Positions 17,693-27,272 are shown, counted from the first letter of the stretch. The stretch: 64,000 nt of DNA from Bradyrhizobium sp. SZCCHNS1050 (GCF_032484785.1 NZ_JAUETR010000001.1:372001-436000), one strand, 5' to 3'. Notes: generated from the sequence alone by a model not told the origin. Numbers and translations: made by a program.

Positions 17693-18403
17693 ATGACCCT
17701 CTGCCTCGCCTCGCTCCGCTACGCCTCATCCTTCGCCGTGCTGCTCGCCTCGCTTGCCCCGTGGTCGCCGTCGGTGGCCGCGGTGGATCGGCCTGTCGTC
17801 ATCGAGCTCTTCACCTCGCAGGGCTGCTCCTCCTGCCCGCCTGCAAACGCCTATCTGAACGAGCTGGTGCGGCAGCGCCGCGACGTGCTGCCGCTCGCCT
17901 TTCACGTCACCTATTGGGACCGGCTGGGCTGGAAGGACCCGTTCTCGTTGCCGGCCGCCACCGATCGCCAGGCCCGCTACGGCAGCCGCTTCGGCGACGG
18001 CTCCTACACGCCGGAGATCGTCGTCGACGGGGTGACGGGTCATGTCGGCTCCAACAGGGCCGAGGTGGGAGCCGCGATCGATCGCGCCAGGGGCGCGAGC
18101 GCGACGGCGGCGCGGCTCAAGCTCGCGCGCGATGGCGACAGGCTCACGGTCGAGGTCGGCGGCGGTGAAGGACGCGGACGCCTTCTCCTGGTCGGCTTCG
18201 ATCATCGGCACGAAACGGCGATCCGCCGCGGCGAGAATGGCGGCCGCACGCTGGAGGAGCTCAACGTGGTGCGCTCGGTGCGTCCGCTGGCAGATTGGAG
18301 CGGCACCGCGCTGCACCTCACCGAACCCATGCCGGAGGGCGAGGATGCCGCCGTGATTCTCGAAGCGGAGGACGGGCGCATCGTCGGCGCGGCGCGGCTG
18401 TAG
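17693..18403 (+). CDS. DUF1223 thioredoxin-like exported protein
   Basis: The 236-residue product has an N-terminal hydrophobic signal (ASSFAVLLASLAPWSPSVAA) followed by VIELFTSQGCSSCPPANAYL, the hallmark of DUF1223, a thioredoxin-fold family with a CxxC pair. GSYTPEIVVDGVTGHVGS later in the protein is also typical. The family is widespread in alphaproteobacteria; a periplasmic thiol role is likely but undefined. The start at 17693 is an ATG just before the signal; a much longer open frame covering the two preceding genes on the opposite strand is a GC artefact. It ends nine bases from the convergent TPR-transferase gene. Confidence 0.85.
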   Translation: MTLCLASLRYASSFAVLLASLAPWSPSVAAVDRPVVIELFTSQGCSSCPPANAYLNELVRQRRDVLPLAFHVTYWDRLGWKDPFSLPAATDRQARYGSRFGDGSYTPEIVVDGVTGHVGSNRAEVGAAIDRARGASATAARLKLARDGDRLTVEVGGGEGRGRLLLVGFDHRHETAIRRGENGGRTLEELNVVRSVRPLADWSGTALHLTEPMPEGEDAAVILEAEDGRIVGAARL

Positions 18404-18412
18404 CTGCCGAGG

Positions 18413-20632
18413 TCAGGACGAGGCGCAATGGCGACACCAGAACAGCCGATAGCCCTCCTCCACCCTTCTTGTGTAGGTCTCGACGTTGCCGGCGGCGGAG
18501 TTCGCGACCATCGCCGGCAGCTCCGTCCGCAGCTTCGCCAGAGCTTCGGGCTGGGCGGCGTATCTCAGGGCGATGGCGATATAGCCGTCATCGTCGGTCG
18601 CTACGAACTCATCGAGCCCGACCGCCGTGTTGATCGCCGCGGCCGCGCGCGCCGCCGCGCCGTGGCCGAGCTTGGCGATCACCGGGACGCCGGCCTGCAG
18701 CGACTCCCAGGTGCTGACGCCGCCGTTCTGCGGGAACGGGTCGAGCGACATGTCGATGCCTGCGAACTGCGCGATGTGCTGGTCGCGCGTCGACAGGCCG
18801 AGGCAGGTGATGCGCTCCTGCGCGATGCCATGCGCCACGAACCGCGCGACGAGGCCGTCGCGCAGCAAGGGCGCATCGAGCGCGCCGTTCTTGATGACGA
18901 TCCGCGAGCCCGGCAGCGCGCCCATCAGGCGGGACCAGAGCGCGAGCGCAGGCTCGGAGATCTTGTCGATCCGGTTGAAGACGCCGAACGTGACGGTGCC
19001 GTTGCGCAGCATCGGCAGCGGTGTCGGCTGCCATCCCGGCAAGGGATCGGTGGTGATCACGGCCGGCAGATCATAGACCTGCTCGGCAAACAGCGGACGC
19101 ACAGCCTCCGGCACGGTCACCGGATCGGCGAAGAAGTAGTCGATGGTCGGAAGCCCCGTGCCGGTGCCGCTGCCCCACGCCGTGACCTGCACCGGCGCCG
19201 GCTTGCGCGCGAACACCGGCAGCCGGTTGCCGGCGGAATGGCCGGAGAGGTCGACGAGGATATCGACCTGATCGGCCTCGATGCGATCGCTCAGCTCCTC
19301 ATCGGACATCTGCCAGGCGTCGACCCAGAGGTCGGCGGCGGAACGGCATCGCTCGGTCATGCCATCCTGCAGCGGCGAGCAGGAATAGCAGACGACCCTG
19401 AACGCCCGATGGTCGTGGTGGCGCAGGACCGGCAGGAACACCAGGGCAGCCGAGTGATTCCTGAAATCGGACGAGACGTAGCCGATGGTGAGCCGCCGCT
19501 CCGGATCGCGGTCGCGGACCGGCGGCGGCCGGCGCGTGATCTTGCTGCCGATCCTGGTCCACCATTCCCGGCGTACCGCCTGGTGCTGAGCGAAATCAGT
19601 ATCCGGCATGAAGTCGAGCAGGAAGATCTTCGCGGTGATCGCATCACCGAAATCCGGCTTGATCTCGAGCGCACGCTCGAAGTGCTGCAAGGCCGTCGCG
19701 AGATCGCCCTGCTTGCAGAAGCATTCTCCGAGCCAGGTCCAGGCAACCTCCGACTGCGGGTTCTGCTCCAGCACCTTGCGGCAGGCATCCATCGCCGGCG
19801 CGATATTGTCCTTGATGGCGCTGAGCTGCGCGAAGCCCAGAAGCGCGACGTCCAGCCGCGGATCGAGCGCCAGCGCGGCCTCGAAATCGGGCATCGCCTT
19901 GTCGAAACGTCCGGCCTGCTGATGCAGCCGGCCGCGTTGCGCCAGCACCTGCGCGGCGTTGGGTTTGATCGCAAGCGCGGCGTCGAATGCCGCGAGCGCC
20001 TCGTCGGAATGGCGCAGATTGATGCTGGCGAGTCCCTTGCCGAACATCGCCTCCATGTGACGCGGGTTGAGCGACAACGCGCGATCGAAGCTCTGATTGG
20101 CCTCCGCATTGCGGGCGAGCGGAAGCAGCGCCATGCCGCGATTGCAATAGGCGTCGGCATAGTCGGGCTTGAGCGCGATCGCCCGGTCATGCGCGGCGAT
20201 CGCCTCCTCCGGCCGCCCCAGGCGCATCAGCGTGTTGCCGAGGCCGGTGAGCGCCACGAGCAGATTCGGTTTCAGCGCGATGGCGCGCTCCTGGCATTTG
20301 CGCGCCTCGTCGAAGCGCTTGCGGTTGAACAGCGCGAGACCGAGATTGGAGAGCGCCTCGGCATGCCGCGGCTCGATCTCCACGGCCCTGGTCAGGGCCT
20401 GCTCGGCGAGGTCGAGCTGGCCGCCGTCGAGCGCCGTGACGCCGAGCAGGTGCAGCGCATCGAAATGGTCGGGAAGCAGTGCCAGAATCTGGCCGCAGAT
20501 CGCCTGCGTCTCGGCGTGACGGCCGGCACGATACGCCGCCACGGCGCGCGGCATGAGCTCATCGGCCTGCTTACGATGCTTCTTCTGCAATCTCGCATTC
20601 TGGAAGGCACGAGAGCCGACGTCACTTGCCAA
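18413..20632 (-). CDS. TPR-containing O-GlcNAc transferase-like glycosyltransferase (GT41/SPINDLY family), copy 1
   Basis: The 739-residue protein has eight or so tetratricopeptide repeats (about 30-330) and then a GT41 catalytic region. The histidine loop IGYVSSDFRNHSAALVFLPV matches human OGT's GYVSSDF.NH. FGVFNRIDKISEPALALW keeps the lysine equivalent to the UDP-binding Lys842, and VIAKLGHGAAARAAAAIN matches the nucleotide-sugar motif. It should glycosylate serine or threonine of cytosolic proteins; the donor and targets are unknown. The start is a TTG at 20632 with GGAGG six bases upstream (20639-20643), supported by alignment to copies 2 and 3. It lies third in a tandem family and at the end of a sugar-nucleotide gene run. 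Confidence 0.88.
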   Translation of the reverse strand: MASDVGSRAFQNARLQKKHRKQADELMPRAVAAYRAGRHAETQAICGQILALLPDHFDALHLLGVTALDGGQLDLAEQALTRAVEIEPRHAEALSNLGLALFNRKRFDEARKCQERAIALKPNLLVALTGLGNTLMRLGRPEEAIAAHDRAIALKPDYADAYCNRGMALLPLARNAEANQSFDRALSLNPRHMEAMFGKGLASINLRHSDEALAAFDAALAIKPNAAQVLAQRGRLHQQAGRFDKAMPDFEAALALDPRLDVALLGFAQLSAIKDNIAPAMDACRKVLEQNPQSEVAWTWLGECFCKQGDLATALQHFERALEIKPDFGDAITAKIFLLDFMPDTDFAQHQAVRREWWTRIGSKITRRPPPVRDRDPERRLTIGYVSSDFRNHSAALVFLPVLRHHDHRAFRVVCYSCSPLQDGMTERCRSAADLWVDAWQMSDEELSDRIEADQVDILVDLSGHSAGNRLPVFARKPAPVQVTAWGSGTGTGLPTIDYFFADPVTVPEAVRPLFAEQVYDLPAVITTDPLPGWQPTPLPMLRNGTVTFGVFNRIDKISEPALALWSRLMGALPGSRIVIKNGALDAPLLRDGLVARFVAHGIAQERITCLGLSTRDQHIAQFAGIDMSLDPFPQNGGVSTWESLQAGVPVIAKLGHGAAARAAAAINTAVGLDEFVATDDDGYIAIALRYAAQPEALAKLRTELPAMVANSAAGNVETYTRRVEEGYRLFWCRHCASS

Positions 20633-20709
20633 AGCTGGCCTCCAAGATGCAAAATCTGAACGCGGATGCACTCGACTGCGGCATGGCGCCATGCCGGACA
20701 AAACCGGCC

Positions 20710-22929
20710 TCAACCCGAGGCCGCGCAATAACGCCGCCAGATGACGCGGTAGCCCTCCTCGACCTTGCGCGCGTAGGTCGCCACATTACCGGCGGCGGAG
20801 CTCGCAACCTGCATCGGCAGCTCTGCCCGCAGCTTGGCCAGCGCGACCGGCTGGCTCGACTGCTTCAACGCGATCGCGATGTAGCTTTCGTCGTCCTCGG
20901 CCACCCAGTGGTCGAGCCCGACCGCCGTGACGATCGCGGCGGCGACGCGCGATGCCGCGCTGTGTCCGAGCTTGGCTACGACGGGAACGCCGGCCTGCAG
21001 CGATTCCCACGTACTGACGCCGCCATTCTGCGGGAATGGATCGAGCGAGATATCGACTTGCGCAAATTGCTCGATCTGCTGCTCGCGCGTCGACCAGCCG
21101 AGGCAGCTGATGCGGTCCTCCGTCAGGCCCTGAGCGGCGAAGCGCGCCAGCAGCCGGTCGCGCAGCAAGGGGTCGTCGAGCGAGGCGCTCTTGAGCACGA
21201 TGCGCGAGTCCGGCAGCGCGTGCATCAGCCGCGCCCACACCGCGAGAACCGGGTCAGTGACCTTGTCCAGCCGGTTGAAGACGCCGAAGGTGACGAAGCC
21301 ATTGCGCAGCATCGGCAGCGGCGTCGGCTGCACGCCCGGCAGCGCGTCGGTGGTGATCACCGCCGGCAGGTCGTAGACCTGCTCGGAGAACAGATGCCGC
21401 GCCGCCTCGGGCACCGTGACGGGATCGGCGAAAAAGTAGTCGATCGTCGGCAATCCGGTGCCGGTGCCGCTGCCCCAGGCCGTGACCTGGATCGGCGCCG
21501 GCTTGCGGGCAAACAGCGGCAGCCGATTGCCGGCGGAATGGCCGGAAAGATCGACCAGAATGTCCACGCGATCGGCCGCGACTCGATCGGCGAGCTCGTC
21601 GTCGGACATCTGGGAGGCACCGACCCAGACCTCGGCGCAGGCCCGGAACTGGGCGGTCACCGCATCCTGCACCGGTGAGCAGGCGTAGCAGCAGATCTGG
21701 AACTCGTCGTGGGTGGCATGCTTCAGCAAGGGCAGATAGGCCAGCGCCGCCGAATGATTCCTGAAATCGGACGACACGTAGCCGATGACGAGGCGTCGCT
21801 CCGGATCGAGGTCGCGCGGCGGCAAAGATCGCTGCGCGATGTGGCGGCCGATGCGCTGCCACCACTCGCGCCTGATGGCCTGATGCAGCTCGAAGTCAGC
21901 GTCCGGCTTGAAGTCGAGCGTGAAGATCTTGGCGGTCATCGCCTCGGCGAAATCGGGCCTGATCTCCAGCGCGCGCTCGAAATGCACGACGGCCGCATCA
22001 ACCTCGCCCTGCTTGGCATAGCATACACCGAGCCACAACCAGGCATCCTCGCAACGGGGGTTGCGCTCCAGCACCTTGCGGCAGGCATCGACGGACCGGG
22101 CCACGTCCTTGAAGTGGCCGAGCTGGGCCTTGCCAAGCAGCGCGATCTCGAGCCAGGGATCGCAGGCCAAGGCCGCCTCGTAGTCCACCTTGGCCTGATC
22201 GAACCGCCCCGCCTGCTGGTGCAGCCGGCCGCGCTGCGCCAGCACCCGCGGGGCGTTGGGCTTGATCGACAGCGCGGCGTCGAACGCCGCCAGCGCAGCG
22301 TCGACGTGATGCAGGTTGAGGCTCGCCAGGCCCTTGCCGAACATCGCCTCCATGTGGCGCGGGTTGAACGACAGCGCACGATCGAAGCTATGATTGGCGT
22401 CGGCGTTGCGACCGAGCGGAAGCAGCGCCATGCCGCGGTTGCAATAAGCGTCGGCGTGATCGGGCTTCAGCGCAATCGCGCGGTTATGGGCGGCGATCGC
22501 CTCCTCCGGCCGGCCCAACCGCATCAGCGTGTTGCCGAGGCCGGTCTGCGCGACGACCAGCGACGGCTTACTCGCGATCGCGCGCTCCTGGCATTTGCGC
22601 GCCTCGTCGTATCGCCCGAGATTGAATAGCGCGAGGCCGAGGTTGGAGAGCGCCTCGGCATGGCGCGGCTCGATGTCGACCGCCTTGGTCAGCGCCTGCT
22701 CGGCGAGCTCGACCTGGCCGCTGTCGAGCGCTGTGACGCCGAGCAGATGCAGCGCGTCGAAATGATCGGGCAGCAGCGCCAGGATCTGGCCGCAGTCCGC
22801 CTGCGCTTCGGCCCTGCGGCCGGCGCGATAGGCGGCGACGGCCGTCTGCATCAGCGCATACGCCTGCTTGCGTTGCTTCTTCTGCAGCCGCGCATTCTGA
22901 AACGCGCGGGACCCGACATCGCTAGCCAC
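20710..22929 (-). CDS. TPR-containing O-GlcNAc transferase-like glycosyltransferase (GT41/SPINDLY family), copy 2
   Basis: At 739 residues it has exactly the length of copy 1 and the same architecture: N-terminal GSRAFQNARLQKKQRKQA, TPR array, then GYVSSDFRNHSAALAYLPLL, FGVFNRLDKVTDPVLAVW and VVAKLGHSAASRVAAAI. All catalytic landmarks seen in copy 1 are kept, so it should be active. The start is a GTG at 22929 with GGAG at proper spacing; the frame extends upstream but without homology to the other copies. Sequence between the copies differs most in the TPR concave faces, which would suit different protein targets (inference). It is 77 bases upstream of copy 1. Confidence 0.88.
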   Translation of the reverse strand: MASDVGSRAFQNARLQKKQRKQAYALMQTAVAAYRAGRRAEAQADCGQILALLPDHFDALHLLGVTALDSGQVELAEQALTKAVDIEPRHAEALSNLGLALFNLGRYDEARKCQERAIASKPSLVVAQTGLGNTLMRLGRPEEAIAAHNRAIALKPDHADAYCNRGMALLPLGRNADANHSFDRALSFNPRHMEAMFGKGLASLNLHHVDAALAAFDAALSIKPNAPRVLAQRGRLHQQAGRFDQAKVDYEAALACDPWLEIALLGKAQLGHFKDVARSVDACRKVLERNPRCEDAWLWLGVCYAKQGEVDAAVVHFERALEIRPDFAEAMTAKIFTLDFKPDADFELHQAIRREWWQRIGRHIAQRSLPPRDLDPERRLVIGYVSSDFRNHSAALAYLPLLKHATHDEFQICCYACSPVQDAVTAQFRACAEVWVGASQMSDDELADRVAADRVDILVDLSGHSAGNRLPLFARKPAPIQVTAWGSGTGTGLPTIDYFFADPVTVPEAARHLFSEQVYDLPAVITTDALPGVQPTPLPMLRNGFVTFGVFNRLDKVTDPVLAVWARLMHALPDSRIVLKSASLDDPLLRDRLLARFAAQGLTEDRISCLGWSTREQQIEQFAQVDISLDPFPQNGGVSTWESLQAGVPVVAKLGHSAASRVAAAIVTAVGLDHWVAEDDESYIAIALKQSSQPVALAKLRAELPMQVASSAAGNVATYARKVEEGYRVIWRRYCAASG

Positions 22930-22942
22930 AGAAAATCTCCAA

Positions 22943-23395
22943 CTAACAGCCTCGACTGGTTCGTTGCATGTGCCTGCTGCCGACCGCCACACTCAAGCGG
23001 TGCTGGCGCAGTAGCGTCGCCAGAGTTGCCAAAAGCCCTCTTCGACCTTGCGCGTATACGTTTTCGACGTTGCCCGCTGCAGAGCTTGCGCCCCGCGTCG
23101 TCAGCTCGGCTCTGAGCTGAGCCAGCCTGGTCGGCTCGGCCGCGTGCTTCAAGACCACGGCGATATAGCCGTCGTCGTCCTCTGCCACCCAGTCGTCGAG
23201 CCCGATTGCGGTGTTGATCGCGCCAGCGTCGTCCGGTAGCAGCCCCAGGACCAGGGCACGGAGCGCGCGCGCCTCCGCCGGCCGCCGCGCGTGATATTCG
23301 GCCGTTGCGGTCGATAGCAACCGCTCCGCCTGCTTGCGATGCTTCCTTTCGAATCGGGCGTTTTGAAATGCACGCGAGCCGACATTGCCAGCCAA
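22943..23395 (-). pseudogene. Internally deleted GT41/SPINDLY copy (remnant)
   Basis: The first about 55 residues (VGSRAFQNARFERKHRKQAE through LVLGLLPDD) match the start of the neighbouring TPR-transferases. They run straight into AGAINTAIGLDDWVAEDDDG, which matches the last about 90 residues of those proteins. Roughly 600 residues, i.e. most of the TPR array and the whole catalytic centre, are missing. Near the end, the family sequence (VETYTRRVEEGYR in copy 1) is replaced by VENVYAQGRRGLLAT, showing an additional frameshift. It keeps the TTG start at 23395. It cannot be a working transferase; it looks like a deletion product of a fourth family member. Confidence 0.85.
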
Positions 23396-23555
23396 GGATC
23401 GTCTCCAGATCAGATGAGCCGAATGATAAGACGCAACCTAGGCGGCCGGTGACACCGGCCGGACAAGCAAGCCGGCGTGGGGACGGCCGCTCGCGAACGC
23501 CGCGCGCGAGGCTAGCACGATACGCTTGATTCGCGCGAAACGCCGCCGGCAGTGC

Positions 23556-25778
23556 TCAAGCTCCAGCCGCGCAATGGCGCCGCCAGAACGTGCGGTAGCC
23601 TTCCTCGACCTTCCGCGTGTAGGCCATGACGTTGCCGGCCGGCGAGCTCGCCACGCGCGCCGGCAGCCCGGCCCTGAGTTGCGCCAAGGCAACGGGGTCT
23701 GCGGCGTGCTTGAGGGCGATCGCGATGTAGCCGTCATCGTCCTCGGCCACCCAGTCGTGGAGGCCGACCGCCTTGACGATCGCGCCGCCGAAGCGCGAGG
23801 CCGAGTTGTTGCCCAGCTTGGCCACGACAGGCACGCCGGCCTGCAACGACTCCCAGGTGCTCACGCCGCCGTTCTGCGGGAAGGGGTCGAGCGAGATGTC
23901 TATCCGGGCGAAAGCGGCGATGTGCTCATGCCGCATCGAGGAACCAAGGCAGGTCAGCCGCTGCTCCGCGGTGCCATGAGCCACGAACCGCGCGATCAGC
24001 CCGTCGCGCAAGAAACTGTCGTCGAGCGCACCATTCTTCACCACGATGCGCGCATCAGGCAATGCGCGCATCAAGGCAGACCAGACGCCCAACACCTGAT
24101 CGGAGATCTTATCGACGCGGTTGAAGACACCAAACGTGACGTAGCCGTTTTGCACCATCGGCAACGGCGTCGGCTGTGCATCCGGGAGCGGTTCCGTCGT
24201 GATCAGGGCCGGCAGGTCATACACCTGCTCGGCGAACAGCGGCCGGACCGCCTGAGGCACCGTGACCGGATCAGCGAAGAAGTAGTCGATGGTCGGCAGG
24301 CCGGTGCCGGTCGCATAGCCCCACGCCGTGACCTGGATCGGCGCGGGCTTGCGCGCGAACAAGGTGAGGCGGTTGCCGGCCGAATGTCCGGACAGGTCGA
24401 CGAGGATGTCGACGTGGTCCGCCTGGATGCGGTCGGCAAGCTCGTCGTCCGAGAGCTGCCAAGCATCCACCCAGACGCCGGCGGCGGCCTTGCACTGGTC
24501 AGTGACCGAGTCCGCCAGCGGCGAGCACGAGTAGCAGATGACCTTGAAGGCCGCCTGGTCGTGATGGCGCAGCACCGGCAGGAAGGCAAGCGCCGCCGAA
24601 TGGCTGCGGAAATCGGACGACACGTAACCGACCGTGATGCGGCGATCCGGATCGCGGTCGAGGGCGGCAAGCTGGCGCTGCGGGAGGTGCACACCGATCC
24701 GCTCCCACCATTGGCGCCGGACCGCCTGATGCGCGGCCACGTCGGCGTTGGGATCGAAATCGAGCGCGAAGATCTTCTTCAGGATGGCATCCTCGAAATC
24801 CGGCTTGATCTCGAGCGCGCGGTCGAAATGCTGGATCGCGGCGGCGACATCGCCCTGCCGGGCGAAGCAGGCGCCGAGCCAGAGCAACGCGACCTCCGAC
24901 GACGTGTTGGTCTCCAGCACGCGCTTGCAGGCGAGCATCGCCGGCGCAATCCGATCGGTGAGCACGCCAACATGCGCCTTGCCGAGCAGCGCGGCTTCCA
25001 GCCTCGGATCGATCGCCAGCGCCGCCTCGAAATCCACCTCGGCCTCGTCGAACCGGGCCATCTGGACGTAGAGCCGGCCGCGCTGGGCGATAACGGCCGC
25101 CGCCCCCGGCTTGAGGGCGAGCGCCGCGTTGAAGGCGGCGAGCGCCTGATCGAGATGACGCAGATTGACGCTGACGAGCCCTTTGCCGAACATCGCCTGC
25201 ATGTGGCGCGGCGAAAGCCCCAGCGCGCGGTCGAAGCTCTGGTCGGCGTCCTCGTTGCGCTGGAGAAGCAGCTGCGCCATACCACGGTTGCAATAGGCGT
25301 CGGCATAATCCGGCTTGATGGCGATGGCCCGGTCGTGCGCCGCGATCGCCTGGTCGAACAACCGCATGTTCATGAGCGTATTGCCGAGGCCGGTCCATGC
25401 GGTCGCAAAGACGGGCTTCAGCGCAACGGCGCGCTCCTGGACGGCGCGGGCTTCCTCGTAGCGTTTCAAGCTGGCCAGCACGAGGCCGAGATTGGCCAGG
25501 GCCTCGGCATTGCGCGGCTCCACCGCGACCGCGCGGGTCAGGGCCTGCTCGGCGAGGTCGAGCCGACCGCTGTCGAGCGCGGAGGCGCCGAGAAGGTGAA
25601 GAGCGTCGAAATGATCGGGCACGAGGGCCAGCGCCTGACCGCAGATGGCCTGGGCATCGGCATGCCGGCCCGCCCTGTAGGCCTCGACGGCCTTCGGCAG
25701 CAGGCCGTCGGCCTGCTTGCGGTTCTTCTTCTGCAGGCGCGCGTTCTGGAACGCGCGCGATCCGATCGTGCTTTGCAA
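23556..25778 (-). CDS. TPR-containing O-GlcNAc transferase-like glycosyltransferase (GT41/SPINDLY family), copy 3
   Basis: The 740-residue protein has the same layout as copies 1 and 2: TPRs from about residue 30 to 330, histidine loop GYVSSDFRSHSAALAFLPVL, lysine motif FGVFNRVDKISDQVLGVW, and VVAKLGNNSASRFGGAIVKA near the C-terminus. The nucleotide-sugar motif has NNSAS where the others have GHGAA or GHSAA, a possible donor-site difference. The start is a TTG at 25778 preceded by GGAGAG. It is the first family member after manC on the same strand, with a gap of 70 bases, so it is likely co-transcribed with the sugar-nucleotide genes. Confidence 0.88.
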   Translation of the reverse strand: MQSTIGSRAFQNARLQKKNRKQADGLLPKAVEAYRAGRHADAQAICGQALALVPDHFDALHLLGASALDSGRLDLAEQALTRAVAVEPRNAEALANLGLVLASLKRYEEARAVQERAVALKPVFATAWTGLGNTLMNMRLFDQAIAAHDRAIAIKPDYADAYCNRGMAQLLLQRNEDADQSFDRALGLSPRHMQAMFGKGLVSVNLRHLDQALAAFNAALALKPGAAAVIAQRGRLYVQMARFDEAEVDFEAALAIDPRLEAALLGKAHVGVLTDRIAPAMLACKRVLETNTSSEVALLWLGACFARQGDVAAAIQHFDRALEIKPDFEDAILKKIFALDFDPNADVAAHQAVRRQWWERIGVHLPQRQLAALDRDPDRRITVGYVSSDFRSHSAALAFLPVLRHHDQAAFKVICYSCSPLADSVTDQCKAAAGVWVDAWQLSDDELADRIQADHVDILVDLSGHSAGNRLTLFARKPAPIQVTAWGYATGTGLPTIDYFFADPVTVPQAVRPLFAEQVYDLPALITTEPLPDAQPTPLPMVQNGYVTFGVFNRVDKISDQVLGVWSALMRALPDARIVVKNGALDDSFLRDGLIARFVAHGTAEQRLTCLGSSMRHEHIAAFARIDISLDPFPQNGGVSTWESLQAGVPVVAKLGNNSASRFGGAIVKAVGLHDWVAEDDDGYIAIALKHAADPVALAQLRAGLPARVASSPAGNVMAYTRKVEEGYRTFWRRHCAAGA

Positions 25779-25848
25779 GGAAGCTCTCCGGCGGACGACG
25801 TCCGGGGCTATCTAGCACGGCTCGCGTGATTCGCGGCGAGACCCCGCC

Positions 25849-27261
25849 CTACTCGCGGCGGTAATCGTCCTCGATGCGGATGATGTCGTCCTCGCCGAGA
25901 TAGGACCCGGTCTGGACTTCGATCAGTTCCAGCAGGATCTTGCCCGGGTTTTCCAGCCGGTGCACCGCGCCCATCGGAATGTAGATCGATTCGTTCTCGT
26001 GCACGGTCTTGACCGTCTCGTTGATGGTGACCCGCGCCGCGCCGCGCACTACGATCCAGTGCTCGGAGCGGTGATAGTGCTTCTGCAGCGACAGCCGCTG
26101 GCCGGGCTTGACGATGATGCGCTTGACCTGATGACGCTCGCCATTGTCGACCGACTGATAGCTGCCCCAGGGCCGATGCACCTTGATGTGCGCCTCGGTC
26201 ACTTCGGGCGCGACGGTCTTGAGCTTGGCGACCAGCCGCTTCAACCCGTTGGCATCGCGCTGGCGCGACACCAGCACGGCATCCTGCGCCGCCACCACGA
26301 CGAGATCATCGACGCCCTCGAGCGCGACCAGCGCCTTGTCGGTGACCACGTTGCAGTTGCGGGAATCCTCGAACACGGCGGTGCCGCGCGCGGCATTGCC
26401 CTGCCCGTCCTTATCGGACAGTTCCCAGACCGCATGCCAGGAGCCGACATCAGACCAACCGCACGACACCGCCACCACGGCGGCACGTTCGGTCTTTTCC
26501 ATCACGGCATAGTCGATCGAGATCGGCTTGGCCGCCGCGAAGGCATCGGAGTCCAGGATGATGAAGCCGAGGTCGCGGCCGGCCTTGGAGACAGCGTCGA
26601 TCACCGTCTGCACGCTGCCCGCATCGAACTTGCGGTATTCATCGAGCAGGACCGACGCGCGGAACATGAAGTTGCCGCTGTTCCAGAGATAGCCTTCGCG
26701 AATGTAGCGCTCAGCGGTCGGCTGATCCGGCTTCTCGACGAATTTCGCGACGGCCCGCACTTCCCCGGATACCGATGCACCCGGGCTGATATAGCCATAT
26801 TCGGTGGCCGCGCGCTCCGGATTGACGCCGAAGGTGACGATGCGGCCGGCCTCGGCGGCCGCGAGCCCCTGCCGGCACGCCGCGAGGAAGGCCGCGGTGT
26901 CGCGAACGACGTGATCGGCCGCGAGTGCCAGCACGACAGCGTCCTGATGGCGCGACTGGGCGAAGGCAGCTCCGGCTGCGATGGCCGGGCCAGAATCACG
27001 CCGCATCGGCTCCAGCAGCACGTCCGCCTCGATGCCGATCTCGGCCAGTTGTTCCAGCACCATGAAGCGATAGGCCAGGTTGGTGATGATGATCGGCCGT
27101 TCGAAGAGATCGGCATCGGATACGCGCAGCAGCGTGTCCTGGAACGTGGAACGGGCGCCGAACAGCGGCAGGAACTGCTTTGGGCGAACCTCCCGCGATG
27201 CCGGCCACAGCCGGGTCCCGGCGCCGCCGCACATGATGAGAGGAATGATGCGTCCGGTCAT
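25849..27261 (-). CDS. manC: Mannose-1-phosphate guanylyltransferase / mannose-6-phosphate isomerase
   Basis: This is a bifunctional type II enzyme making GDP-mannose. The N-terminal nucleotidyltransferase has the signature LIMCGGAGTRLWPASREVRP followed by KQFL. FVEKPDQPTAERYIREGYLW is the sugar-binding region. The C-terminal cupin (EHWIVVRGAARVTI, then IPMGAVHRLENPG) is the phosphomannose isomerase part. At 470 residues it matches the AlgA/CpsB/ManC length. It follows the epimerase gene by 11 bases on the same strand, so they should share a transcript. Its GDP-mannose could feed mannose, fucose or rhamnose-type sugars; no GDP-mannose dehydratase is visible nearby. Confidence 0.94.
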   Translation of the reverse strand: MTGRIIPLIMCGGAGTRLWPASREVRPKQFLPLFGARSTFQDTLLRVSDADLFERPIIITNLAYRFMVLEQLAEIGIEADVLLEPMRRDSGPAIAAGAAFAQSRHQDAVVLALAADHVVRDTAAFLAACRQGLAAAEAGRIVTFGVNPERAATEYGYISPGASVSGEVRAVAKFVEKPDQPTAERYIREGYLWNSGNFMFRASVLLDEYRKFDAGSVQTVIDAVSKAGRDLGFIILDSDAFAAAKPISIDYAVMEKTERAAVVAVSCGWSDVGSWHAVWELSDKDGQGNAARGTAVFEDSRNCNVVTDKALVALEGVDDLVVVAAQDAVLVSRQRDANGLKRLVAKLKTVAPEVTEAHIKVHRPWGSYQSVDNGERHQVKRIIVKPGQRLSLQKHYHRSEHWIVVRGAARVTINETVKTVHENESIYIPMGAVHRLENPGKILLELIEVQTGSYLGEDDIIRIEDDYRRE

Positions 27262-27272
27262 GAATCAACCCG

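Noticed and set aside
16268..18403. A plus-strand open frame of 711 codons running through the aminotransferase and dehydrogenase genes into the DUF1223 gene
   Set aside because: Only the last 236 codons have a protein family signature and a signal peptide; the rest is antisense to two well-supported genes and reflects high GC content.
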